A DNA stretch of 63,973 bases. Origin: Ceraceosorus guamensis. Lineage: Eukaryota > Basidiomycota > Exobasidiomycetes > Ceraceosorales > Ceraceosoraceae. The DNA lies in NCBI RefSeq assembly GCF_003144195.1, contig NW_020290080.1:1-63973 (forward strand), in the 5' to 3' direction. Numbering within the stretch: the first letter of the stretch is position 1; each line of letters begins with the position of its first letter. Shown here one piece after another: positions 12,508 through 22,279 of this stretch. The translations under genes and the position numbers were made by a program. The notes under the pieces were generated by a model. The model worked only from the letters and a program-made list of their open reading frames with translations. It had not been told where the DNA came from and did not search any database.

Positions 12508-14247
12508 GCTTGCGATGCTTGCGATGCTGTGTTTGGCGTGTCTTACTTTGTGTATGCGGCGTTGCGCGCTGAGGGATGTGCAAGTAGCCTGAGCAGGTGA
12601 TGTCGATGTCGATGTCGATGTCGATGTCGATGTGGTGATGATGTGATGGTGGTCAAGCAAGGTGTGCAGGCGTGTGTCGGGTGGTTGTGGAGGTGGTGGT
12701 GAGGAGGAGAGGGATGTGGGCCGCTGCCTTGCAAGCATTCAGCAGTCGCGCGTGAGTGTCTCTGGGAGACAGTGGATGCGCATCCACCGCCGCGGAGCTC
12801 CGCTTCTGACAGACTCACGACTGAACTCGTGACTCCATGCATTGGTCGGCGAGTGCTCATCGCGCGGTGCGTGCGCCAAGGGAGAGACTAAAGCTGCATG
12901 CATGCATGCATGGAAGGGCGTCGTGGGCGTCCGTCGTAGGCGTCCATGGAAGGGTTTGATTGTGATTTCATGCGCACGTCAGTGATTGCTCTGATGCAGA
13001 CTTTGCTGCCGTCCAGCTGAGTCAAGAGTGTGAGTCGCAATCACATCAAGATCGAGTGTGAGTCACAATTCTTGATTGTCAGCCATGCAATCAATCACAA
13101 ATCACGTGAATGTGGATGTCCCGCGCGCGCGCGCGCGCTTGATCGTCTGCGCATCAGGCAGCATGTCACGAGTCTTGAGTCAGAGTGGCGCTGAGCTGCG
13201 AGCGACATCAGCAATCTGAATGTGAATTGCATGCATGCGTCATGCATGGGCGCACACGAAGCGAGACTTGCATTCATGCTGCATGCATGAACGCGGCGCG
13301 ATGCTGACCGTGGGCGCGCAAGCATGCACCAGCAGCACAGCCTCGTCGATGTGAATCGTGAATTGCCTAGGGTGAAAGTCGAGCAAATTGAATGGTGAAT
13401 CTTGGCGGTGCTGCCCGCGCCCTCAGCTGCGCCCCGATGCAAAGGATGCGCCAAGAGGCACATTGGGCGAATGTTTGCATGTGCCCACGCGCCATGCATT
13501 CGTGAGTTTGATTGCCATGCCTCGCAGGCAGGCAGGCAGGCAGCAGCAGCACTCATCACCTCTGCGTCGACAGTCACACGATTCACATTGATCGCAGTGG
13601 CCAAGTCGTGGGTCTTGCTGCTGGCGCGACTCAGCAAGCCTTCATGCGCGCCCATGGTGACGTGACGTTTGCTGCGTGCATGCAGTGCAGTGCATGCATG
13701 CATATATGGGCGTTGCAATCACGAATCTTGCATCGTCAAGCGTACTCTGACCACTCACGTACATGCGATCTGGGGGGGGAGGGGAGGGCCGGGCGCGGCA
13801 AGGATGGCGCCGTGCAGTGCGAAAGCGTTCCTGTTGTCCCACGACCCCTTTGCCTCGACTCCCTCGGCGTCTCGGCTCCTCGGTGCATCACGTCTCGACC
13901 ACTCAATTGGCGCACCCACCATCACCTCGAGCTCGAGCTCCCTTCAGGCGTGATGGTGTAGCATTCAAGATTAGGAAGCGCGGCTGCATGCGTGAGATCC
14001 ATCCTACACTCGTCACGCCTCGACCAAAGGGTATAAAGAGGGCAGCCATCTTGGAGCAGATCGTCGACTCCTCTTCGCACCTCAATCTCTTCATAACAAA
14101 TATCGTCTTCTTACTTTCTTCTTTTGGTCCCTTCGCTTCTGCTGGTCAGACGTCGGACATTTACCCAAAAACGCTTTTTGGTTTTCTCTTTCCAATCTCG
14201 CAAATCGCTCAACAACGTGCAGCCCTGACCCTCACCGCCGCATCAAT
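12508..14247. other. Divergent intergenic region rich in GCATGC repeats
   Basis: 1.7 kb without a gene. It carries a (GATGTC)n microsatellite (12599-12634), clusters of GCATGCATGC (around 12897, 13229, 13280 and 13688), a (CG)n stretch (13122-13137) and several copies of an ATCACGAAT-like motif. The right end is the promoter of the proline-rich secreted protein gene. Confidence 0.6.
14032..14037 (+). promoter_or_regulatory. TATA box of the proline-rich secreted protein gene
   Basis: TATAAA lies in GGGTATAAAGAGGG, 211 bp upstream of the ATG. A pyrimidine-rich 5' leader follows. Assignment is by sequence and position only. Confidence 0.55.
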
Positions 14248-15168
14248 ATGAAGCTCAGCTTTGTGCTCCTAGTCCTTGCCGCGACACTGGCCACCACCGC
14301 CTTTGCTACGCCTATCAAAATTTACCGTAACAGCAGCGCTAGGAAGCAGGCTGTGCCCCCAGGATCAATTCGCAACAAAGAACTAGAAGAAGGCAACCCG
14401 GATGGCAAACCGGAAAAGGGAAAGCACATCCCAGCGCAAGCTCCGCCTGGTGGACCAGAAAAGGACTGTGGACTCAGCTGCAACACAGACAATAAAAATC
14501 TCTTCAAAGGAGAGCACCTGCACAGTCTGGAGACTAACGGTGAGTCTCGCATCGCGCCGTCCTTGACAGAGATGTACGTGCAGCTGACTCAGTTTCACAT
14601 TTCTCCCCCCCTTCGCTCGGACTCGTCTTGTTTGCGAACTTGAACGCCGTGCTACAAGATATCCCCCCGAATTCCGGATTCAAAGCCACGGAAGATGGAG
14701 ATGACGGTAACCATCCCCCCGGCCACGTCACCTTGAAGACCACACAGGACATGAACAAAGAGGAGGTGAGTGGAGGCTCGCCCAGCGCTCCTTTTCTACG
14801 CATGCAGATCCTGACGACGACGACGACGACCCGCTGCCTGGTAGTACACGGAAAAAGTGAACGCTCTACCTTGGAAATACGAGGAGGGTAAGAACCCGGA
14901 CGGCAAAGTCAAGCCTAAGCCTGCGCCGGCGAACAAGGATGGCCAACCTCAGCCTGCGCCCGGCCCGGCGAACCAGGATGGCAAACCGCAGCCTCCACCG
15001 GCGCCGGCGCCGGCGCCGGCTCCGCCCGCGCCGCCGGCAGGGCCAGCAAGGAGAGCCTTCACGACGCGAGGTCAAGCGTCCGCGCTCTTCGATGGCGGTC
15101 GCCAGGCCCGGATGCTGCAGGCGCGAGACGCCGCGGGAACGCCTTACTGGCTGATCGTCGAGGCTTGA
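14248..15168 (+). CDS. Secreted proline-rich repeat protein
   Basis: Exons 14248-14539, 14659-14765 and 14845-15168 give 240 aa. The first 20 residues are a signal peptide ending at TAFA. The mature part has two cysteines (CGLSC), many charged residues and a C-terminal Pro/Ala block built from DGKPQP/DGQPQPAPGPANQ repeats, then a short ordered tail (GTPYWLIVEA). There is no transmembrane segment after the signal. Lineage-specific secreted proteins of this sort in plant-associated fungi are often effector candidates, but nothing here proves a role. Confidence 0.75.
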
Positions 15169-16991
15169 TCATGTAGCATCGTCGCTCTTTATTCCACGCT
15201 AGCAGAGCTGTTCAATGCGATGAAGCTCTCGTGTCGCATGCATGCGTGCGCTAGCTACACATCTATATGCGTGACAGCTCCCTCGAGTCAAGATCATGTA
15301 CATCAACTCACCACAAAGACGATTCTGGCCTCGTGTCGCCAGCGCCTCGCCAGTCTCTGAACGATCATGAATGTCGCTTTGACCCTAACGCTCTGTGTGA
15401 AGCTCCGTGTGTCAGGGGATCCGCGTCTGCCGTCTCGCCAAGTCGCTTTAGACGACGCCAAATTCGCTGCGCTCCACCGCTCTCTGCGACACGAGATCGC
15501 TTTCCACCCCGTCACGAATCACAAACCGCAGTTGTGCACGTCGACGGCGCGGTGAGCACTTTCCGACATCAGAATAGCGACAAAGTCGCACGATGAAAGT
15601 GTGTGACAGGCGGACGAGAGTTGCTGCGTCTCGAAGCGGTGAAGAGTGATATGAATAGACTTGCGAGACGCGCTCGATGCGGGCTCGAGGGGCCATTCTG
15701 GGTCAAGGCGCGGACACTTGCGCGCGCGCTCGCAAAGGGGAGCGCCTCGCCCGGAAAGAGCGAAGACGAATGAGCTCGCGGCGCGCCGAACGCCACGAAT
15801 GGCGAGAGACTGTTGCGAAGGGAAGCGCAAAAGTCAGTCTTCTGCTTGAGATGTCCTGCCGCAGAGCTTGGCTCAGAGAAGGAGCATTGCGTTCGTGGCG
15901 GGGGGACAAGGTTTCCATTGACCTGCATTCTCCGTGATATGTTCGCCGCTGTGCTTGCGGCAGTCTTGCGCGATCTGTGAGCTTGGACATGTGTTGCAAC
16001 CGTTGTATGTGAGGCGTTGATAGCTGAGTAATTGGGCTCTCTGACCATGTCCGGCACCTTTGGTGAGCGCACAGTGTACAGCGCGAATGCGCTTCGTACG
16101 GAGCAACAATCCAGGCACATTTCCAAAGTATAGTCGATTGCAGCTGTGACGCCGTTGGGCTCGAGGGGATATTCTCGTGCCACTTGAGAAGGCGATGAAG
16201 CGTGGCAAAGTCGTGCAGGAACGGCAATGCATTGGCAAACGCACGTCCGAGCAACACGAAAGGGCCACAAACGAACACCTAGAAGAATCCGTGTCGCGAC
16301 GGTCTGGCTCGGACTACCCGCGTCCCGGCCCTAGCCTCTTGGCCACGATTTTCTCAGGATTGCAACTCCAATGGTGGAGTCATTGTTACACGCAAGCACG
16401 CGCACGGGAAAGCAAAGTGGGTGCGGATTGGGACACATTTGCTTCGATAGGAGCGCGACGAGAGCAGACGTCTGCGACGTAGCAAGCTTTGGTGACTGCG
16501 TGGCATAGAGCATCGCATACAGGACACAAACAGCACGGTGATTTAGAACCTTAATAAGTTTAAGGACCTAGAGCACCTAGACTAGGAAGCATTATGGTAC
16601 GGGTCAGCAGAGGTATGACAACTAGTAGAAGAGTAGAGAAGGTCGCGGTAGCTTAGAAGTGTACTAAAAGGTATTCATTTGCGCGTTGTGGACACACAAT
16701 TGTATCCGCAGCAGCACATTTATAGCACCGCAGGCGTAGCACCGCATTTGCGGACCGCACGCGACCATCGCAGCCGAGCCTCGCTTGAGAGCAGCATTCC
16801 GGCAAGTTTATGCGCATTGCAGCAGCTTCAAATGAAGCTTGCCACGCTGCATTGCTTGGCTGTGATCTTATCCGGAGCGACTTGCAACCCTGTGATGAGG
16901 CTGCTAACTTGAAGGACCTGCTGAAAAGGCGCTTGCCGTGCTCATTCCGCAACAATTGTGCTAATGGGAGTACTAGATGAGCACCACAGGC
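15169..16991. other. Gene-free stretch and left margin of the accessory island
   Basis: No supportable gene. From about 16540 the base composition becomes visibly more AT-rich (TTAATAAGTTTAAGG and similar), with many short stops in all frames. This marks the transition into the repeat and relic island. Confidence 0.5.
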
Positions 16992-19321
16992 TCAGCATGA
17001 AGACCAGCCAACACCACCAGAAAGTAGGTGCAGCATGATTGCATGCATTATCCTTGTGTGAGCAGCACTGTCACCATCACCACAATGCATCCAAATGCTG
17101 AAGCTGCCAGAGCAGTGCATCTTACTGATCATCCAGCAAGCAGGTGGTGCCGGACACGTCGATTCTCGCAACTGCCTTCTTGCTGGACTGTGCTCGTCAA
17201 AGAGGGATGGAGCCAAGATTGTCCAAATTGCTGGATGTTGATCGGCTTCCTTGCAGAGTTGGCGTTGTACCTGCGGGACAGCGCGTGCACAGTCGCGATT
17301 GAGTCAGCAATTGCAAATGCGAGACGCTTGACGCGCATTGTGAAAGCAAGACGTGCGCATATACGCGCGCAGCCACGCGCAACTCACAACCAGCCAGTGA
17401 CCTTCTGACCCCATCACCTTGTGAGCCAAAGCGCAAAATCCACAGTGACCATCAGAAAGGGGGTTGTAGACTTGCTCCCTGATGCCCAGTTGGACTAGAT
17501 GTGAGTCATCAGGGAAGCGACAACGTAGCAAGTCTGACCCTGTGTGCTTGGTTTCTTGAACAGCACTGACGCAGACCAGCGCATCCCAGCCTAGTGAGCA
17601 CACAACATCCCAGCAGAGATGCACAACCTTGACTTGGAGGAGCATGGTGGCGCATCTCTGCTGGGATGTCCTGCGCTCGCGCTCGCGATCACCGCCGCCA
17701 GTGAGATCCTCCACCCAGAACAATTCGATACGAGGATCTTGAGGGGTCTCTTCAGCCACAAAGGCACCAGGGGTCACTTGCAGGTGACGCAAAAAGGGCC
17801 AGCGCGTCAAGTGCCCAGGATGCGCAATGCCGTTTGTCGTGGTGATGCTCGCAATGTTGGTCACCGCCGCATCTGGCTCTTGTTGGGCGCGCTCGAGCTT
17901 GATGCACTTCTCGAAGCTGCCCCACGTCCAAGAGCGCTTGTTTGGTGACCACCTCCAATTTGCTCCTTTGTGCTGTGCCCCCGCCTTTCGAACCCTTGTC
18001 TTGCCTTGAAGCAGGTCCATATCTGCTTTGCTGACGCCTGCGCGTTCCGCCACCAGTCTTTGAGCAGCCCACCAAGCCACTTCTCAACTGGCAGACTGAA
18101 CTCTTGCAGGAGCAGCAGAACCAACCTTTGCCACGACATCCTTGGCATATCTCCATGTGTTGCCTGTAGACATTCAAATTGGGGGTGGTGGTGGTGTTGT
18201 GTCCAGCGCAGTGTCCACAGTGTTGTTTGCGGTGCTGTTGAGCGCATTGTAGAGCGCAGAGGTGTGCATTGCAGCACCGTCCACCGCCACCTCTTTGCTC
18301 ATTGCATCATCATTGTTGCTGCTGCTCCTGATCAGGATCACAGTCCCAGAGTCAACTTTGGTCTGGGGAATGCGCCTTTCAGATTCTTGTTTTGAGTGCT
18401 GCAATGTGGCGTCATCTTGCACGCGCTTGGCTGAGATGACAATTGGGAGGGGCGGTGTCAAGACCACTTCTCTTGCCCTCTCTTTTCTCTCAATGTCCTC
18501 CAATTGAGTTGCCTTGATGCAAGTTGGTAGTTTCATGCTCACGATGATGGATGTGTTGAAGAGTGAGTGTGATGTAGATGGTACATGTACATATATGTGT
18601 GTGTGCATGCACGTGCGCGCGCGGCGGGCACGTGACAGGTAGATGCAAGCCAACCAGATCAGATTGATCATAGGTCATTGAGCTACTCTGCTGATGCTCT
18701 GGTTGGTGTTTGAGGGGGCGTGCAGGGATGTAGGGGTCATTGCGCGCGTCCTTCTCTTTCTCCTGTAACACGTATTCTTTGCTTGGCAGCGGCATATTTG
18801 CGCTCTTTGCACCTTTTGCAGCCCTTGCGTTTGTGGTGGTTTGCTGCAACTTATTGCCTCTGGATAGAAGCCCACATGTAAGCTGCAGGGCATATTTGGA
18901 GCATATTCAAAGCCTCCAACACACACAAACATTGTCATGATGCTGGCCCAAATCTCATCTACTGTACGCTGCTCCCCAATCACCTTCCATTGCTTCACCC
19001 TCACCCAGTCTTTGCTAGTGGCATACCACTATCTGTACTCCCGGCTTCTCAACTTGTATATCTCATCAACGAGTTTGTTTTCCCATACTTTACTTGCACC
19101 CTCAATCCATTCTGCAGGCAAGGTGAGCAGGCCAAGTGAGCAGGTGCAAGCATGGTGAGCAGGTGACGTAAGCGGGTGCAAGCAGTGTGCGCTCTCTGCC
19201 ACGCCATGCAACGCACCCCTCGCAACAGCCACTCTCTCAAGGTCAAATTTGCACCTTGCTTGCTCTCCAGCCCCTCAAGAAGTGCCTGCATGCTCAACAC
19301 ACGCGAAGAATGCAGCACCAC
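16992..19321 (-). pseudogene. Relic gene with OTU-protease-like motif
   Basis: On the minus strand one frame runs from about 18540 to 17405 and carries DGHCGFCALAHK (about 17417-17452). This matches the OTU cysteine-protease signature D-G-x-C-G-F-x-A-L-A. A good intron (GTGAGT donor, GCTGAC branch, CCGCAG acceptor at about 17293) then leads to VQRQLCKEADQHPAIW, a plausible OTU continuation. Further upstream (19232-18675) another well-formed coding stretch (WIEGASKVWENKLVDEIYKL, KQWKVIGEQRTVDEIWASI) may belong to the same gene. Roughly three in-frame stops interrupt these otherwise unshifted frames. OTU domains occur in host deubiquitinases and are also carried by some DNA transposons. The second partial copy at 28 kb favours a mobile-element origin. 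Confidence 0.55.
17605..17669. repeat. Perfect 18-bp inverted repeat, 29-bp spacer
   Basis: ACATCCCAGCAGAGATGC at 17605-17622 is exactly reverse-complementary to 17652-17669. It lies inside the OTU-containing relic frame. It would form a strong hairpin in RNA or single-stranded DNA. Its origin is unknown. Confidence 0.85.
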
Positions 19322-19489
19322 TCAAGAAGGTCAGCACACTGTCAGACGCAGCATGGTGACCCGGCCGCCGACCCTCTGACTTGGTCAAGTGGCCACTGCG
19401 GAAGGTCCTCAATCCTGGGTTTGCGCAAGTGACAACGCAGCATGGCTCCTTGTGTGAAGCAGACAATGGACATGCGCACGCCTGCCTGC

Positions 19490-19720
19490 AACGAACCTAC
19501 GGAATGAGGCAGATGACTACGGCCTACACAGTATTGGTTGCGGACAAGGACCAGACTGGTATCAGTGCAGCTCATTCTGTGTGATCATCTGGCAACCAAA
19601 ACGGTGTGGTCTGCAAGACCGATCATCTGGTCTGGAGCTGACACATCCTGCTCTCTTGCTTGCTGCGGGCTGACGCAACGGTCATAAGAGTGATGTTGGA
19701 GCAAGGAGCATGATAAGAAG
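19490..19720 (+). repeat. Copy 1 of a diverged coding repeat (YGLHS-GCGQGP)
   Basis: The plus-strand frame reads LRNEADDYGLHSIGCGQGPD and aligns with copy 2 at 21478-21920. Downstream DNA is also similar (TGCTCTCTTGCTTGCTGCGG against TGCTCTCTTGCTAGGCCAG; GTTGGAGCAAGGAGC against TTTGGAGCAAGTGGC). The two copies differ mostly at third codon positions, so the plus-strand frame was probably under selection after duplication. The reading continues past small indels, so this copy is a remnant. Confidence 0.55.
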
Positions 19721-20175
19721 ATGCAAGAGCATGAAGAGGCGCTTGATCTGGTTGTGTGCAAGCTCTGTGAGCATTACAAGGAGAGATATGTGGTCACCTG
19801 GTGTCTCCCAAGGAACTGGGCGGTTCTTTCCTTGTAAGGTGTAGGGTGCAAGAGGGGCTGAAGGCCGTGCGTGGGTCTAGAGGGCAGTCACCGCACATCA
19901 GTGATCGCATCAAGCATCAAGCAAGGGCCCGCGTGTCGAGCAGGCACGCACACAATTCACTGGGCGCGGCGCGTGCAAACCGATCCGCGCCCTGCCGCGT
20001 GCACACCAATCCGCGCCCTGCCACGCAGATTCACAACTCTCCTCCACCATCATCGCCACGTCTCGCCACCATGAACACCATCAATGCTCCCACTTCATCT
20101 AAACAATGACATATCACGTGTCTGTTTGTCGACACGGCCGTCAAAGAGACGCTCACAATTTGCATCACAAAGGTC

Positions 20176-21253
20176 TTGCCAGGGTGGGAGGGCGAGGGTG
20201 CGGGCGAGAGTGCAAGCATGGGCACGCACCTCAATGATCACATTCCCTTGCTGCCGGCTCTGCCTGGTGTGAAAAACAAGGGTCAGCACAAGAACTTGCA
20301 AGAGGGAAAGAAGCGCAAGGTGGATGCCGCCCCCACTGACGCATACAAGGAGATTTGTTTGATTTGGGGGTATGAAGTCTCTCCCTGGGCTGATGCCAAT
20401 GCTCACGCCATTTGTCACAATATCATCCTCACCGATGGCAACAATGTGATTGTGCAGCGCATCGGCCACACTCCGTACGATCACTGGGCCGCCCACAAGC
20501 GAGATCTGCAAAAGATGGCCAAACTCTGCTCTCGACTGGACACGATCAGCAACGTTGAAGGGATGAGGGCAGAGCTAGTGCAGCTTGTTTGCAACAACTG
20601 GGAGCATCATGAGATGGGCTCCTTGCAGTATGGACCAGACTCAAGGATTCATTGCTGGCTGCACAGTCCACAGATTCTGTGCGCACTGTACAACCTTGCA
20701 AGAGACCCTCTTGGGTTTGATCCCGCTTCAAACCTCTGGCCATGCTTCCAGCTGGATTGTAATGGTCAGCACTACATTTGCAAGGATCTGCTGCCTCTCA
20801 GCAATGAGCGTCTTGTGGAGCACGAGAAAAAGTGTCTCTGGGACAAGCCTTGGACATTGCTTCTGCGGGGAAGAGAGGGCTTCATCAAGTATGCTGGTAC
20901 TGTGCACCACAACTTTGATGGCAATGGACCGGCAGCCCGCAACAAGGAAGACAATGCCCGCTTGACTGCGGCCACTACCCGTCTATCACGTTGGGCCACA
21001 GGCAAATGGTCCTTGTATGCACTTGTCAATGAATTCCCAGGTGAGTTGAGGGACACAAGAGGGGCGTGCGTAATCCACAGTTGAGTTGTGGCTGCTGTTG
21101 TGCTGACAAGGCAACTTCTTTGTAGACTCCACTGTTCTAGAATGGCAACATTCTAGCGCAGAGCAAGATGCGGAGCAATTCTCATCAGCATCCTTGGTCC
21201 CCTCTCCGCCAACTCCAAAAAAGGTGGATTGCATCTCCAATTCAGCCCCTTGA
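20176..21253 (+). CDS. Intact two-exon gene of unknown function inside the island
   Basis: Exons 20176-21040 and 21126-21253 give 330 aa. The intron is canonical: GTGAGT donor, GCTGAC branch, TTTGTAG acceptor, phase 1. The joined frame is open to TGA. A start at 20218 (ATGGGC) is equally possible and would shorten the protein by 14 residues. The central 250 residues are rich in Trp, His and Cys (WGYEVSPWADANAHAICHNI, LVCNNWEHHEMGSLQYGPDS, HSPQILCALYNLARDPLGF, LWPCFQLDCNGQHYICKDLL). The C-terminus is Ser/Pro-rich. There is no signal peptide or transmembrane helix. I do not recognise the family. It may be a captured or element-encoded gene. Confidence 0.6.
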
Positions 21254-21477
21254 CGCCATTCTGCAAGGCGGCCAAGAACCTCTTTGTCTCTGCAGGTGTT
21301 ACTGCAGGATGGCCTCCTCTCTCCTTGCACTCAGCAATAGAAATTATGATGCAAGAGCATTGTGATTTTGTCAACGGCACAAAGAGGCGACCCCTCAAGC
21401 GCGCTATTGACATAGCTTCTTGAGCGTCCAGCACAATGCCTTTCAAGTCAATGATCATCATGAAGGATGTCACAGCA
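21254..21477. other. Spacer between the intact island gene and repeat copy 2
   Basis: I see no separate gene. Frames are open on both strands but short. Confidence 0.35.
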
Positions 21478-21920
21478 GAGGACTTGAGGAATGACGCAGA
21501 CAACTATGGCCTCCACAGTGTGGGATGCGGACAAGGTCCAGAGCGGTACCAGTGCAACCTCACCCTGTGTGACTACGCAAGCAACAACGTACAGAATGGC
21601 GTCTGGCGTCACTACGTTCCACCTGCCTACAGTTGACGGTCCATCATTGACTTTTGGCTGCACAGTCTGGATTGACGTGCCCCAGCCTTGCACATAGTGA
21701 TGTGTGTCCAAATGATTCTGCTTGTGAGTAGCCGTGGCAGTGATTTGCGAGGCCAATTTTGTAGGGATCAGTATGGGGGGAGATGATGGTGTTCAGTCAA
21801 AGAGTACGCATACATGGTGATCGATCTATAATTCACGCACACACCAATCATCTGCTTACACATGCTGCTCTCTTGCTAGGCCAGCGCAACCGTGATCAGG
21901 GTGACTTTGGAGCAAGTGGC
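21478..21920 (+). repeat. Copy 2 of the diverged coding repeat
   Basis: The plus-strand frame at 21436-21636 includes LRNDADNYGLHSVGCGQGPE and continues YQCNLTLCDYASNNVQNGVW to a stop after VPPAYS. It pairs with copy 1 about 2 kb upstream, on the other side of the intact gene. The family is unidentified. Confidence 0.55.
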
Positions 21921-22061
21921 CTTCTACATGTATGCAGAATTGAACTCTCTCTTGGAGGAGTTTGCCGTATGTGCAGGAGATCAACTTGTCTTTGATGTGC
22001 TCACTGGAGTCAGGGACATCTCCCACTTGCCCAAGGTGCTCCCCCCCCCCCCCCCCCCCCC

Positions 22062-22071
22062 NNNNNNNNNN
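22062..22071. other. Assembly gap (10 N) in a poly-C run
   Basis: Ten undetermined bases are flanked by long C-runs on both sides. The true length of this interval is unknown, so frames crossing it cannot be trusted. Confidence 0.98.
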
Positions 22072-22279
22072 CCCCCCCGGATAGTGCACTCAACAATAGG
22101 CTTGTCAAGAGGGCAGATCAATTGCCCTTTGATCATCTTCCCAATGTTGGCCAGCCTTGCCTTGTCAAGCTCAGGTTGCGCAAGTACTGGTTGCAGCTGA
22201 TCTGGCTGGAAAGGGATTTGCTCTTCATCCTGGCAATACATGAAGGGGTGCTGAAGTACAGAAGCCTACTTGTGAAAGA

